Below, one piece after another: positions 34,582-44,704 of a DNA stretch of 64,000 nt. The translations under genes and the position numbers were made by a program. Origin of the DNA: Pseudofulvimonas gallinarii (GTDB lineage: Bacteria > Pseudomonadota > Gammaproteobacteria > Xanthomonadales > UBA2363). The first letter of the stretch is position 1, and each line of letters opens with the position of its first letter. The stretch spans positions 221,400 to 285,399 of the forward strand of contig NZ_SMAF01000002.1 of NCBI RefSeq assembly GCF_004343305.1. The letters run 5' to 3'. The notes beneath the pieces were generated by a model that was not told where the DNA came from, did no database searches, and saw only the letters and a program-made list of their open reading frames with translations.

Positions 34582-35700
34582 ATGGACCAGGCGCCGGCAT
34601 TCCAGATCGAAACGACGCCGTCGGGCGACATCGCCCGGCTGCGTGGCGCGTGGACGCTGCCCGGCTTCGCCCGGCTGCAGCCGGCGCTAGACGGACATCG
34701 CCAGATCGCCACGGTCCGCAGGATCGACCTCGGCGACATCGAACGCCTCGACAGCGCAGGCGCCCTGCTGGTCGCGCGCGTGCTCAAGCGCAACGGCCTC
34801 GACCTCGATGCGCTGGAGAAGGCCAGCGACGAACAGCGCGCGCTGATCGCGGCAACGCGGGCGACCCTGGACCAGCAGGTCGCGCATGCACGTCCGAAGC
34901 ACTGGACCGACCTGTTCGAACGCGCGGGCCACGCAACCGCCGTGCTGGTGGACCAGGTCCGGCGCATGCTGGGCTTCATCGGCCTGGTCGCGGTGCGCTT
35001 CCCGTCCGTGATGGTGCAGCCGGCGCGCTGGCGGCTCACGTCCATCGTCAGCCATGTCGAGCAGACCGGTGTCGACGCGCTGCCGATCGTCGCGCTGCTG
35101 TCCTTCATGGTCGGCGCCGTCATCACCTTCCTCGGCGCCACCGTGCTGCAGGAGTTCGGCGCCAGCGTGTTCGCCGTGGAGCTGGTCAGCTTTTCGTTCC
35201 TGCGCGAGTTCGGCGTGCTGTTGACGGCGATCCTGCTCGCCGGCCGCACCGCAAGTGCTTTCACCGCGCAGATCGGCGCCATGAAGGCGCGCGAGGAGAT
35301 CGACGCCCTCCGCACGCTGGGCATGGACCCGGTCGATATCCTCGTGCTGCCGCGATTGCTGGCGCTGCTGGTCGTACTGCCACTACTGACCTGCGTGGCG
35401 ATGGCCGCCGGCATCATCGGCGGCCTGGTGATCTGCGCGACGTCGCTGGACATCTCCTCGGCGATGTTCCTGGCGCGGCTGCAGGATACCTTCGAGTTCC
35501 GGCATTTCCTCGTCGGCGTGATCAAGGCACCGGTGTTCGCGCTGGTGATCGGCATCGTCGGCTGCCTGCAGGGTTTCGAGGTCGGCGGCAGCGCTGAATC
35601 CGTCGGTCGCCATACCACCACCAGCGTGGTGCAGGCGATCTTCCTGGTCATCATGCTGGACGCGGTGTTCGCGCTGGTTTTCCAGACCCTGGGCATATGA
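34582..35700 (+). CDS. mlaE: STAS-MlaE fusion, lipid-transport ABC permease
   Basis: 372 aa. Residues 1-95 form a STAS domain (VRRIDLGDIERLDSAGALLVARVL) as in MlaB-like proteins; 120-372 is the MlaE permease with five or six hydrophobic helices and the conserved FLREFGVLLTAILLAGRTASAF, AMKAREEIDALRTLGMDP and FEVGGSAESVGRHTTTSVV segments. It moves phospholipids between the membranes with an MCE partner. A TAGGCT hexamer lies 6 bp before the ATG and there is no ribosome site. mlaF follows with an ATGA overlap; no mlaD is beside them. Confidence 0.92.
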   Translation: MDQAPAFQIETTPSGDIARLRGAWTLPGFARLQPALDGHRQIATVRRIDLGDIERLDSAGALLVARVLKRNGLDLDALEKASDEQRALIAATRATLDQQVAHARPKHWTDLFERAGHATAVLVDQVRRMLGFIGLVAVRFPSVMVQPARWRLTSIVSHVEQTGVDALPIVALLSFMVGAVITFLGATVLQEFGASVFAVELVSFSFLREFGVLLTAILLAGRTASAFTAQIGAMKAREEIDALRTLGMDPVDILVLPRLLALLVVLPLLTCVAMAAGIIGGLVICATSLDISSAMFLARLQDTFEFRHFLVGVIKAPVFALVIGIVGCLQGFEVGGSAESVGRHTTTSVVQAIFLVIMLDAVFALVFQTLGI

Positions 35701-36512
35701 GCACGACGCCTGACACCCTCATCCAGGTGCGCGGACTGGTCAACCAGTTCGGCACGCAGCGCGTGCACGACGGACTGGACCTGGACGTGCGCCGCGGCGA
35801 GATCCTCGGCGTCGTCGGCGGCTCCGGCACCGGCAAGTCGGTGCTGATGCGCAGCATCGTCGGCCTGCGCCCGCCCGACGGCGGCAGCGTGAAGGTGTTC
35901 GGACAGCAGCTGGATGCGCTGGATGACCGCGCTCGCCGCGCGATCGAGCGCCGCTTCGGCGTGCTTTTCCAGGACGGCGCGCTGTTCTCCTCTCTCACCG
36001 TCGGCGAAAACGTCGAGGTGCCGCTGCGCGAATACCATCCCGAACTGGATGCCCGCCAGCGCGACCTGATCGCCGACCTCAAGGTCGGTCTGGCCGGCCT
36101 GCCGGAGTCGGCGGGCGACAAGTTCCCCAGCCAGCTGTCCGGCGGCATGCGCAAGCGCGCGGCACTGGCGCGTTCGCTCGCGCTCGATCCGGACATCCTG
36201 TTCCTCGACGAACCGACGGCCGGGCTCGATCCGATCGGCGCCGCCGCATTCGACCGCCTGATCCGCACGCTGCGCGATGCGCTCGGCCTGACTGTGTTCC
36301 TGATTACCCACGACCTGGACACGCTGTACAGCATCTGCGACCGCGTCGCCGTGCTGGCGGAAAGGAAAGTGCTGGTGTGCGCGCCGCTGCCGGAAGTCGA
36401 AGCCTTCGACCATCCGTGGATCCGCGACTACTTCCATGGCCCGCGCGGTCGCGCCGCACAGGCGGCGACCGCGTCCCAGGCCGTTCCCGACCGACAGGGT
36501 ACCGACCGGTAA
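35697..36512 (+). CDS. mlaF: ABC transporter ATPase MlaF
   Basis: 271 aa. Walker A GGSGTGKSVLM, Q-loop LFQDGALFSSLTVGEN, signature LSGGMRKRAALARSLA, Walker B ILFLDEPTAGLDP and switch VFLITHDLDTLY. The LFQDGALFSSLTV stretch is typical of MlaF. It energises the MlaE permease. The last 20 residues are a low-complexity tail. The operon appears to end here. Confidence 0.94.
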   Translation: MSTTPDTLIQVRGLVNQFGTQRVHDGLDLDVRRGEILGVVGGSGTGKSVLMRSIVGLRPPDGGSVKVFGQQLDALDDRARRAIERRFGVLFQDGALFSSLTVGENVEVPLREYHPELDARQRDLIADLKVGLAGLPESAGDKFPSQLSGGMRKRAALARSLALDPDILFLDEPTAGLDPIGAAAFDRLIRTLRDALGLTVFLITHDLDTLYSICDRVAVLAERKVLVCAPLPEVEAFDHPWIRDYFHGPRGRAAQAATASQAVPDRQGTDR

Positions 36513-36926
36513 CAACCGTGAGCCGGCCAGACTGTCCGCCCCTCGTCGTGTCCATGCAGGCGTCGCGGTTCGCGCCGACCTGACCGGTCATCGCGTGCCG
36601 CCGGAAGCGCGGCCCTATCCGACCCGGATGGGTTTATCGCGCTGCGACCGGCGAAGGCGGATGCAACCCCCGCACGGTCGTGGATCGATGTCGGCGCAAG
36701 TGCGGGAGGCCTTGCGGGCAGCGCTGGAGAAGCGGCCGCTGGAGGAAGCGTGGCGGCTGCACGCCGGAAAGCCAACGACCCTCGCACACGGAGTCGAGCG
36801 GGCTGCGGCTGGTCGGCGACCAGGGCACCGGTGCACGCGACGCGCCCCCCGACGGCCGGCGCCATGTTGACCTCCTCCCGGCATGGAGGGCGCAATCGCG
36901 CCGGTGATTTTCCGGCGCCCGAAACG
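36513..36926. other. Intergenic region where mlaD would be expected
   Basis: No supported gene in about 410 bp. A + strand frame from ATG 36688 begins MSAQVREALRAALEKRPL, with coding-like G/C at third positions for about 25 codons, then loses it; this could be a short remnant but is too weak to call. The right edge is the rplI terminator. Confidence 0.4.
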
Positions 36927-36954
36927 GACAAGGGCGCCCTGGGGCGCCCTTGTC
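36927..36954 (-). terminator. Terminator hairpin after rplI
   Basis: Perfect 12-bp stem (GACAAGGGCGCC / GGCGCCCTTGTC) with a CTGG loop, 25 bp beyond the rplI stop. The downstream minus strand is only moderately T-rich (CGTTTC). Confidence 0.7.
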
Positions 36955-36979
36955 GTTCGGCTGGAGCCGTTGTCGAGGA

Positions 36980-37429
36980 TCAGTCCTCGGCGACGACTTC
37001 CACCTTCACCGTACGCTCGATGTCGGCGTGAAGGTGGATGATCACTTCGAACTCGCCGATGCGGCGGATCGGGCCTTCCGGCATGATCACTTCGTTCTTG
37101 CCGACCGGCTTGCCGGCGGCGGTGAAGGCCTCGGCGATATCGCGCGGACCGACCGAACCGAACAGCTTGCCTTCGGTCGAGGCGTTGGCCTTGATGGTGA
37201 CCGACGCGTCTTCCAGGGTCGCGGCGCGGGCGCTGGCATCACCCAGAAGCTGGGCGGCCTTGGCCTCGAACTCGGCGCGGCGGGCCTTGAACATTTCCAC
37301 GTTCGCCGGCGTGGCCGGAACGGCCTTGCCCTGCGGCACGAGGTAGTTGCGGCCGTAGCCCGGCTTGACGTTGACGGTGTCGCCCAGGCCACCCAGGTTG
37401 ACGACCTTCTGCAGGAGGATCAGTTGCAT
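36980..37429 (-). CDS. rplI: 50S ribosomal protein bL9
   Basis: 149 aa. [36 protein letters not shown] is the L9 N-domain signature; the connecting helix and the C-domain ([18 protein letters not shown]) are complete. Normal length. Last gene of the rpsF-rpsR-rplI operon, 83 bp after rpsR. Confidence 0.98.
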   Translation of the reverse strand: MQLILLQKVVNLGGLGDTVNVKPGYGRNYLVPQGKAVPATPANVEMFKARRAEFEAKAAQLLGDASARAATLEDASVTIKANASTEGKLFGSVGPRDIAEAFTAAGKPVGKNEVIMPEGPIRRIGEFEVIIHLHADIERTVKVEVVAED

Positions 37430-37453
37430 GGATTTGTTTCCTTGAATTCGTTA

Positions 37454-37473
37454 GCGGACCGTCGCCGGTCCGC
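37454..37473 (-). other. Hairpin between rpsR and rplI
   Basis: 7-bp stem GCGGACC / GGTCCGC around a 6-base loop, 25 bp before the rplI ATG and 39 bp after the rpsR stop, with no U-run. It may tune rplI expression or protect the mRNA; no known motif is recognised. Confidence 0.4.
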
Positions 37474-37512
37474 AACCAGTGAGCTGTCCGAATTGGAACC
37501 GGGCCCGGGGGC

Positions 37513-37737
37513 TCAGTGACCGTCGGTGTACGGGATCAGGGCCAGGAAGCGCGCGCGCTTGATGGCCAGGGCCAGCTGGCGCTGGTAACGCGACTTGGTG
37601 CCGGTGATGCGGCTCGGCACGATCTTGCCGGTTTCGGTCACGTACTGGCGCAGGGTGCCCAGATCCTTGTAATCGATCTCGGTGACGCCCTCGGCGGTGA
37701 ACTTGCAGAACTTGCGGCGACGGAAGAAACGGGACAT
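37513..37737 (-). CDS. rpsR: 30S ribosomal protein bS18
   Basis: 74 aa, with [12 protein letters not shown], the conserved [25 protein letters not shown] and [27 protein letters not shown] precedes the ATG. It follows rpsF by 12 bp, the conserved order. Confidence 0.98.
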   Translation of the reverse strand: MSRFFRRRKFCKFTAEGVTEIDYKDLGTLRQYVTETGKIVPSRITGTKSRYQRQLALAIKRARFLALIPYTDGH

Positions 37738-37749
37738 GGATCAAGCTCC

Positions 37750-38202
37750 TCAGGCAGCGGCGTTGTCGTCGGTGGCGGCTTCGGCTTCAGCCTCGCCACC
37801 CTCTTCCTCGCCACGCGAGGTCAGGGACTTCGGCTCCGGATCGCCGTAGCCATACTCGGACTCGATGCGGCGCGGCTTCTCGTCCTTGTTCTTCAGGATG
37901 TAGCTCTGCTCGGTGACCGCGTCCTCGCGGGCGATGATCAGGTGGCGCAGGACCGCATCGTTGAAACGGAAGCCGGCTTCCAGCTCCTTCAGGACCGGCT
38001 GCGTGCACTCGATGTTCATCAGCACGTAGTGGGCCTTGGCCAGGCGCTCGATCGGGTAGGCCAGCTGGCGGCGGCCCCAGTCTTCCAGGCGGTGGATCGA
38101 GCCACCGTCGCCTTCGATCAAGCCCTTGTAGCGCTCGATCATGGCGGGCACCTGCTCGCTCTGGTCCGGATGGACCAGGAACACGATTTCGTAATGACGC
38201 AT
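37750..38202 (-). CDS. rpsF: 30S ribosomal protein bS6
   Basis: 150 aa, with [24 protein letters not shown]-like [15 protein letters not shown] and YVLMNIE. The C-terminal 45 residues are an acidic tail ([14 protein letters not shown]), longer than the E. coli tail. Start at ATG 38202; the frame upstream is leader. First gene of rpsF-rpsR-rplI. Confidence 0.97.
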   Translation of the reverse strand: MRHYEIVFLVHPDQSEQVPAMIERYKGLIEGDGGSIHRLEDWGRRQLAYPIERLAKAHYVLMNIECTQPVLKELEAGFRFNDAVLRHLIIAREDAVTEQSYILKNKDEKPRRIESEYGYGDPEPKSLTSRGEEEGGEAEAEAATDDNAAA

Positions 38203-38273
38203 TGGATTGTTCCTTGTGGATGTCGTCCCCGTGTCCGGGGAAGGCAGCCCTCCGGGCATCCGGTAGGGCAAGG

Positions 38274-38297
38274 GACCCCGGCGCGGGGCCGGGGGTC
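38274..38297 (-). promoter_or_regulatory. Structured rpsF leader hairpin
   Basis: In the leader RNA, GACCCC-(C)-GGC pairs with GCC-GGGGTC, leaving a bulged C, about 70 bases before the rpsF start, with a further GC-rich pair (CCCCG / CGGGG) at 38228-38240. rpsF leaders of many bacteria bind the S6:S18 complex for feedback; whether this one has that motif is not established. Confidence 0.4.
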
Positions 38298-38369
38298 GCG
38301 CATTCTCGCGCGGATCGGGCGGGCGCGCAACTTCCGGCCAGCAGGGACGGCCGGGACACGCGCGCTCGT

Positions 38370-38702
38370 TCAGACGGCTTCCGTGGTGAAGCTCTCGCCG
38401 CAGCCGCAGGCCGCCGCCACGTTCGGGTTGTCGAACACGAACTGGCTGCCCATGCCCTGGCGGACGAAGTCGATGCGGGTGCCGTCGACCAGGCGCAGGC
38501 TGTCGTCGTCGACGAAGATACGGATGCCGCGGTCCTCGAAGACATGGTCGCCTTCGCGGCCGGCCTCGGCGAGGTCGACCTCGTAGGCCCAGCCGGAACA
38601 GCCGGTCCGCTTCACGCCGAAACGCAGGCCGAGCTTGCCCGGCTGCTCCTGGAGGTAACCGGCGACGCGTGCCGCCGCCGCTTCAGTCAGGGAAATGCTC
38701 AT
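38370..38702 (-). CDS. iscA: A-type Fe-S carrier IscA
   Basis: 110 aa. The three cluster cysteines are Cys35 ([10 protein letters not shown]) and the CGCGESF pair near the C-terminus, with [12 protein letters not shown] at the N-terminus and [13 protein letters not shown] in the middle; it follows E. coli IscA more closely than ErpA or SufA. It shuttles clusters to apo-enzymes. Divergent from asnS by 80 bp and separate from the suf operon 13 kb away. Confidence 0.93.
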   Translation of the reverse strand: MSISLTEAAAARVAGYLQEQPGKLGLRFGVKRTGCSGWAYEVDLAEAGREGDHVFEDRGIRIFVDDDSLRLVDGTRIDFVRQGMGSQFVFDNPNVAAACGCGESFTTEAV

Positions 38703-38782
38703 GGCCGGAAGTCTAGCGCGCGGCCGCTGAACCTCAACGTCCCGGTATCATGGCGCCCCCACTCTCCATGGAACCGCACGAC

Positions 38783-40183
<1,401 letters not shown>

Positions 40184-40193
40184 GCACGGCGCC

Positions 40194-40832
40194 GTGTTCG
40201 TTCCCGCCCGGTTCTCCGAAGGGCAGCAGGCGCTGGAGGCGCTGCTCGCCCGCGACGCCTTCGTCACGCTGGTCAGCAGCGTCGAAGGCGAGCCCTTCGC
40301 GACGCACCTGCCGGTACGCGCCGAGCGGGACGGCGAACGGTTCGTGTTGCGCGGGCACCTGGCGCGCGCCAACCCGCAATGGCGCTGCCTGGCCGGACAG
40401 ACCGTACTGGTGATCGTGCACGGGCCGCACGCCTACGTGTCACCGACCTGGTATGCGCAGCCGGACCACAGTGTGCCGACCTGGAACTACACGGCCGCGC
40501 ACCTGTATGGCACGGTGCGACTGATCGACGATCCCGCCAGCCTTCTGGCTCTCGTCGCCGACCTCGCCGCGCACTACGAGGAAGGCATCGGCAGCGACTG
40601 GCGTTTCCCCGGCAGCGCGCCGGAGACGGCCCGCGAACTGGCCGGCATCGTCGGCTTCGAGTTCGAGGCCACACGCATCCAGGTCAAGCACAAACTCAAC
40701 CAGCATCACGACGCCGCCAGCCTGCGCGGCGCCATCGACGGCCTGCGCACACATGGCAATCACGAGGGCCGGGAAATCGCCGCGCTGATGCAGGGCGTCC
40801 TCGATGCGAAGACCGGAGGGCCATCACCATGA
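40194..40832 (+). CDS. PaiB-family FMN-binding protein
   Basis: 212 aa. Begins FVPARFSE and contains LARANPQWR, VHGPHAYVSPTWYA, VPTWNYTAAHLYG and KHKLNQH, the PaiB/FMN-binding split-barrel pattern. Named after a Bacillus negative regulator of degradative enzymes, but most members are of unknown role. GTG 40194 is chosen because the family starts with an MxVPxxF motif there and asnS stops 10 bp before. Its stop overlaps the next start. Confidence 0.88.
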   Translation: MFVPARFSEGQQALEALLARDAFVTLVSSVEGEPFATHLPVRAERDGERFVLRGHLARANPQWRCLAGQTVLVIVHGPHAYVSPTWYAQPDHSVPTWNYTAAHLYGTVRLIDDPASLLALVADLAAHYEEGIGSDWRFPGSAPETARELAGIVGFEFEATRIQVKHKLNQHHDAASLRGAIDGLRTHGNHEGREIAALMQGVLDAKTGGPSP

Positions 40833-41125
40833 TGGGTGGACTCGTACTGTTGCTGCTGGGCATCGCCTTCGCCACAGTGGGCGTGACCGGCTATGTCATC
40901 TTCGGCCCGCTGACCTGCCGGCACCTGCAGGATCGCGGCCAGGCCGGACTGATGGCCGGCTCGTCGCTGTCGCCCACCGGCCTGTTGTGGATCCTGCGCG
41001 GCGGCTACGGGCAGCTCGGCGACGCCGGCCTGCGCGCACTGGCCTTGCCGGCGCGCATCATGCTGATCCTCACCCTCGCCGGCGTGTTCCTCCTGGTGCT
41101 GCGCTGGCTGCTGGTGCAGGCCTGA
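40829..41125 (+). CDS. Small two-helix membrane protein, unknown
   Basis: 98 aa with hydrophobic helices at about 4-26 and 70-95 and a central loop (FGPLTCRHLQDRGQAGL). No family recognised. ATG 40829 follows GGAGGG by 8 bases and overlaps the PaiB stop, so the two are probably co-transcribed. Confidence 0.75.
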   Translation: MMGGLVLLLLGIAFATVGVTGYVIFGPLTCRHLQDRGQAGLMAGSSLSPTGLLWILRGGYGQLGDAGLRALALPARIMLILTLAGVFLLVLRWLLVQA

Positions 41126-41168
41126 CCTGCCCGGCCCGGCTTCCAACCACACTGCGCGGGGACACGCG

Positions 41169-41957
41169 ATGGACCTCAATCTCACTGGCAAGCACGCACT
41201 GGTATGCGGCGCCTCGGAAGGCATCGGTCGCGCCGCCGCGCATGAACTGGCGGCACTTGGCGCCGACGTGACCGTGCTGGCGCGACGGGCGTCCGTGCTG
41301 GAAGACGTCGCGCAGGCACTGCCGCAGGTACACGGCGCGCAGCGCCACGGCTGGCTGGCCGTCGACATGGATGACGGCGCGACGCTGCAACGCAAGGTGC
41401 AGTCGCTGGTCGCCGGCTCGCGCGTGCAGATCCTGGTGAACAACACCGCCGGGCCGCCACCGGGTCCGGCCTGCACGGCCTCGCCGGAGGATTACCTGCG
41501 CACCTTCCAGCGCCACGTGGTCGGCGGACAGATCCTCGTGCAGGCCGTGCTCGACGGCATGAAGGAAGCCGCCTTCGGGCGCATCGTCAATGTCATTTCC
41601 ACTTCGGTGCGCGAGCCGATCGCGAACCTGGGCGTGTCCAATACCGTCCGTGGCGCCGTGGCGAGCTGGGCGAAGACGCTGGCCAGCGAGCTGGGCCCGC
41701 ACGGCATCACCGTCAACAGCGTGCTGCCCGGCTATACGCAGACCGGCCGGCTGGCGGCGATCATCGCCGGCAATGCCCAGCGCAGCGGCAGGAGCGAGGC
41801 GGAAGTCGCCGCCGGCATGCTCGCCGCCGTGCCGGCCGGCCGATTCGGCACGCCCGATGAAACCGCCGCCGCCATCGCCTTCCTGTGTTCGCCCGCCGCC
41901 GCCTACATCAACGGCGTCACCCTCGCCGTCGACGGCGGCCGGACCCGCGCGCTCTGA
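41169..41957 (+). CDS. SDR-fold protein lacking the YxxxK catalytic motif
   Basis: 262 aa. NAD(P)-binding site CGASEGIGRA at about 14-23, VNNTAGPP after strand 4 and the C-terminal YINGVTLAVDGG are intact. At the catalytic position the sequence reads GVSNTVRGAVASW, without the YxxxK pair, as in a subgroup of ketoacyl-reductase-like SDR proteins that have lost the tetrad. NAD(P) binding is likely, ordinary reductase chemistry doubtful. It lies upstream of the kynurenine-route genes but is separated by 247 bp, so membership is not shown. Confidence 0.88.
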   Translation: MDLNLTGKHALVCGASEGIGRAAAHELAALGADVTVLARRASVLEDVAQALPQVHGAQRHGWLAVDMDDGATLQRKVQSLVAGSRVQILVNNTAGPPPGPACTASPEDYLRTFQRHVVGGQILVQAVLDGMKEAAFGRIVNVISTSVREPIANLGVSNTVRGAVASWAKTLASELGPHGITVNSVLPGYTQTGRLAAIIAGNAQRSGRSEAEVAAGMLAAVPAGRFGTPDETAAAIAFLCSPAAAYINGVTLAVDGGRTRAL

Positions 41958-42204
41958 GCGCCTCGCCCGTCGCGCGGACGCGCCCGGGCGCGCTGGTTTC
42001 CGCGGTTTCCGCAGCCGGTACCGGCATCCATGCCACCTGGAACGTGCGAGGAGCAGGCTGCTTCCGGGTACGGGCCAGCACCGGAACGTGGCGTCGCGGC
42101 CTGTCCCGAAAACTGCCCGTGGAATCGTAAATTCATGTGACAGGCCCTTGATTTGACGGCCTTCGGGCAGTAATGCCGGACAAATGCCGTTATGCTCGGC
42201 CCCC

Positions 42205-43656
42205 ATGGAACTCCACATCGGCCATCTGATCGGCGGCGACATCGTGCCCGGCCGAGGCCAGGTGCTCCCCGTCCATGAACCCGCCACCGGACGGGTGATC
42301 GCGGAGCTGGGAGATGCGGACGCCGAGCAGGTCAGCGCGGCCATCGGGGCGGCCCGCGACGCCTTTCCCGCCTGGTCCGCCCTCGCGCCCGAGCAGCGCG
42401 GCCGGCACCTGCGCCAGCTCGCCGATGCGATCGAGGCACGCCTGGAGGACTTCGCCCGCGCCGAATCACGCGACAGCGGCAAGCCGCTGCACCTGGCGAA
42501 ATCCCTCGACATTCCCCGCGCGGTCGCCAACCTGCGCTTCTTCGCCAGCGCCGGCGAGCAGTTCGCCAGCGAGAGCCATCACGACCACGGCCGCCTGAAC
42601 TACACGCTGCGCCAGCCACTGGGCGCCGTCGCCGCGATCTCGCCCTGGAACCTGCCGCTCTACCTGCTCACCTGGAAGATCGCGCCGGCGCTCGCAGCCG
42701 GCAACACGGTGGTCGCCAAGCCTTCCGAGGTGACACCACTGACGGCCTTCATGCTCGGCGAACTCACCCGCGCGCTGGGCTGGCCACCGGGGGTGCTCAA
42801 CATCCTGCAGGGCCGCGGCGCGGTGACTGGCCAGGCGCTGGTGACGCATGGCGGCATCAAGGCGATCAGTTTCACCGGCAGCACCCGCACCGGTGCCGCC
42901 ATCGCCGCCGCCAATGCGGAGCGCTTCCGCAAGCTGTCGCTGGAACTGGGCGGCAAGAACCCCACGCTGGTGTTCGAGGATGCCGACTTCGACGCCGCCA
43001 TCGATGGCGCCGTCCGCGCCGCCTTCACCAACCAGGGGCAGATCTGCCTGTGCGGATCGCGCATCCTGGTGCAGTCGTCGATCTACACGCGCTTCCGCGA
43101 GGCCTTCGTGGAACGGGCGCGCGCCCTGCGGGTGGGCGACCCTGAAAACGCCGACGTCGACCTGGGAGCGGTCGTTTCGCGCGAACATTTCGGGAAGATC
43201 ACCGCTTGCATCGAAACCGCCCGCCAGGAAGGCGGAGCCATCCTCTGCGGAGGCGAACCGGTCCACGTCGAGGGCCGCTGCGCCGACGGCTGGTTCATCG
43301 CGCCGACGGTGATCGAGGGCCTGCCTTCCGGATGCCGCACCAACCAGGACGAGATCTTCGGGCCGGTCGCCACCCTGCTGCCCTTCGACGACGAGGCGCA
43401 GGCGGTGGCGATCGCCAATGACAGCCGCTATGGCCTGGCGGCATCGGTGTGGACGCGCGACATCAGTCGTGGCCACCGCGTCGCCAGCGTGCTGGAGGCG
43501 GGCATCGTCTGGATCAACACCTGGTTGAACCGCGACCTGCGCACGCCCTTCGGCGGTGTGAAAGAATCCGGCCTCGGCCGGGAGGGCGGCCTGGAAGCAC
43601 TGCGCTTCTTCACGGAAGCCAAGAACGTATGTCTGAGCTGGGGAGCATCGACATGA
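42205..43656 (+). CDS. nbaE: 2-aminomuconate 6-semialdehyde dehydrogenase
   Basis: 483 aa aldehyde dehydrogenase. WNLPLYLLTWKIAPALAAGN and KPSEVTP for NAD, SFTGSTRTG, Glu in LELGGKNP, nucleophile Cys in NQGQICLCGSR and PFGGVKESGLGREGG. These match the 2-amino/2-hydroxymuconic semialdehyde dehydrogenase group; the neighbouring deaminase and 3-hydroxyanthranilate dioxygenase favour the amino substrate. Start ATG 42205; a TATGCT hexamer lies 8 bp before it, with no ribosome site, suggesting a leaderless mRNA. Stop overlaps the next start (ATGA). Confidence 0.9.
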   Translation: MELHIGHLIGGDIVPGRGQVLPVHEPATGRVIAELGDADAEQVSAAIGAARDAFPAWSALAPEQRGRHLRQLADAIEARLEDFARAESRDSGKPLHLAKSLDIPRAVANLRFFASAGEQFASESHHDHGRLNYTLRQPLGAVAAISPWNLPLYLLTWKIAPALAAGNTVVAKPSEVTPLTAFMLGELTRALGWPPGVLNILQGRGAVTGQALVTHGGIKAISFTGSTRTGAAIAAANAERFRKLSLELGGKNPTLVFEDADFDAAIDGAVRAAFTNQGQICLCGSRILVQSSIYTRFREAFVERARALRVGDPENADVDLGAVVSREHFGKITACIETARQEGGAILCGGEPVHVEGRCADGWFIAPTVIEGLPSGCRTNQDEIFGPVATLLPFDDEAQAVAIANDSRYGLAASVWTRDISRGHRVASVLEAGIVWINTWLNRDLRTPFGGVKESGLGREGGLEALRFFTEAKNVCLSWGAST

Positions 43657-44225
43657 AGCTGCGATATTTCATTTTTCTTGTTGCGTCCGCGATCTTGACC
43701 GCAACGCCTCTGTCCGCACAGCAGTTGCCGGAGGTGGACGAGCGCATGCTGCGCGAGATGTGCCTGCGCGGCGAATGCCGGTTCGATGTCGTCACCCGGG
43801 TTCGGCTCGCGGACGGGCAGACGCAGGAAGAGCGCATTCCCCAATACCGCCCGGCCATCCTGCCCAACAGCCTGAGCATCATGCTCGGGGAGGAGCTGCA
43901 GGCGGTGGCCGATTTCGACAACAACGTTTTCCGCCGCTGGCGTGCACCCGAGCGGCGCGAATCCAGCCGCAACGCGGTGCTGGACTTCAAGCTCGCGCAG
44001 ACCGGCGACGGCAGCATTGCGCTGGAAGTGCGCAACAACGGTCGCGAGCCGATCAAGCTCAACCTGTTCATCCGCGCACCGGGCGCCATGGCGGGCGAAT
44101 ACACCTCCAGCTGCCCGGTCATCGCCGGCGGTTCGGTTTTCGAATACTGGTCGCGACCGGTGGCCGAGCTGATCGTCGGTGAAGCGGTGCTGGTCACCGA
44201 TGCCGGCGCCCTGCAGTGCAACTGA
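43653..44225 (+). CDS. Secreted protein of unknown function inside the nba operon
   Basis: 190 aa with a signal peptide (MKLRYFIFLVASAILTATPLSA, cut before QQLP). The mature part has two cysteines close together (MCLRGECRF), a beta-rich look (VLDFKLAQTGDGSIALEVRNNG) and CPVIAGGSVFEY. No family recognised. GGGAG precedes the ATG, which overlaps the dehydrogenase stop; the deaminase starts 13 bp after its stop, so it is firmly embedded in the operon although its product leaves the cytoplasm. Confidence 0.8.
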   Translation: MKLRYFIFLVASAILTATPLSAQQLPEVDERMLREMCLRGECRFDVVTRVRLADGQTQEERIPQYRPAILPNSLSIMLGEELQAVADFDNNVFRRWRAPERRESSRNAVLDFKLAQTGDGSIALEVRNNGREPIKLNLFIRAPGAMAGEYTSSCPVIAGGSVFEYWSRPVAELIVGEAVLVTDAGALQCN

Positions 44226-44238
44226 CGCCCGGATCGAC

Positions 44239-44694
44239 ATGACGAAGACGGCCGAGGCCCCTGGCGGCAGCATCCACACCGGACAGGCACCCGCGCCGGT
44301 CGGCGCCTATCCGCATGCCCGCCGCGTCGGCGACCTGCTGTTCCTGTCCGGCATCGGACCGCGTACGCCCGGCACGGACGAGATTCCCGGCAACCGCTAC
44401 GACGGTGACGGCACGATGGTCGAATACGACATCGCGGCGCAGGCGCGCGCGGTGTTCGCCAACGTGCGGGCGGTGCTGGAAGCGGCCGGTGCCGGCTGGG
44501 ATGACCTGGTCGACGTGACGGTTTACCTTACCGACATGGCGCGCGATTTCCGCACCTACAACGCGGTCTGGGCCGAACATTTCCCGGATCCCGCGCGCGC
44601 GCCCTGCCGTACCACGCTGGGCATCACCGCGCTGCCAACGCCCATCGCGATCGAACTCAAGTGCATCGCCGCGCTCCGGCGCGACAACGACTGA
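44239..44694 (+). CDS. nbaF: 2-aminomuconate deaminase (RidA family)
   Basis: 151 aa. [23 protein letters not shown], then [31 protein letters not shown] and [11 protein letters not shown] are the RidA (YjgF) pattern with the FLSGIGPR variant of dedicated 2-aminomuconate deaminases. It releases ammonia from 2-aminomuconate. Start ATG 44239; dioxygenase gene follows 10 bp after its stop. Confidence 0.88.
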   Translation: MTKTAEAPGGSIHTGQAPAPVGAYPHARRVGDLLFLSGIGPRTPGTDEIPGNRYDGDGTMVEYDIAAQARAVFANVRAVLEAAGAGWDDLVDVTVYLTDMARDFRTYNAVWAEHFPDPARAPCRTTLGITALPTPIAIELKCIAALRRDND

Positions 44695-44704
44695 GGAGCC
44701 GGAC

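Noticed and set aside
34569..36515. 648-codon minus strand frame opposite mlaE-mlaF
   Set aside because: ABC and MlaE motifs on the + strand are complete; the opposite frame has none.
36688..36870. Short + strand gene beginning MSAQVREAL
   Set aside because: Only about 25 codons look coding, with no ribosome site and no family; kept as a note only.
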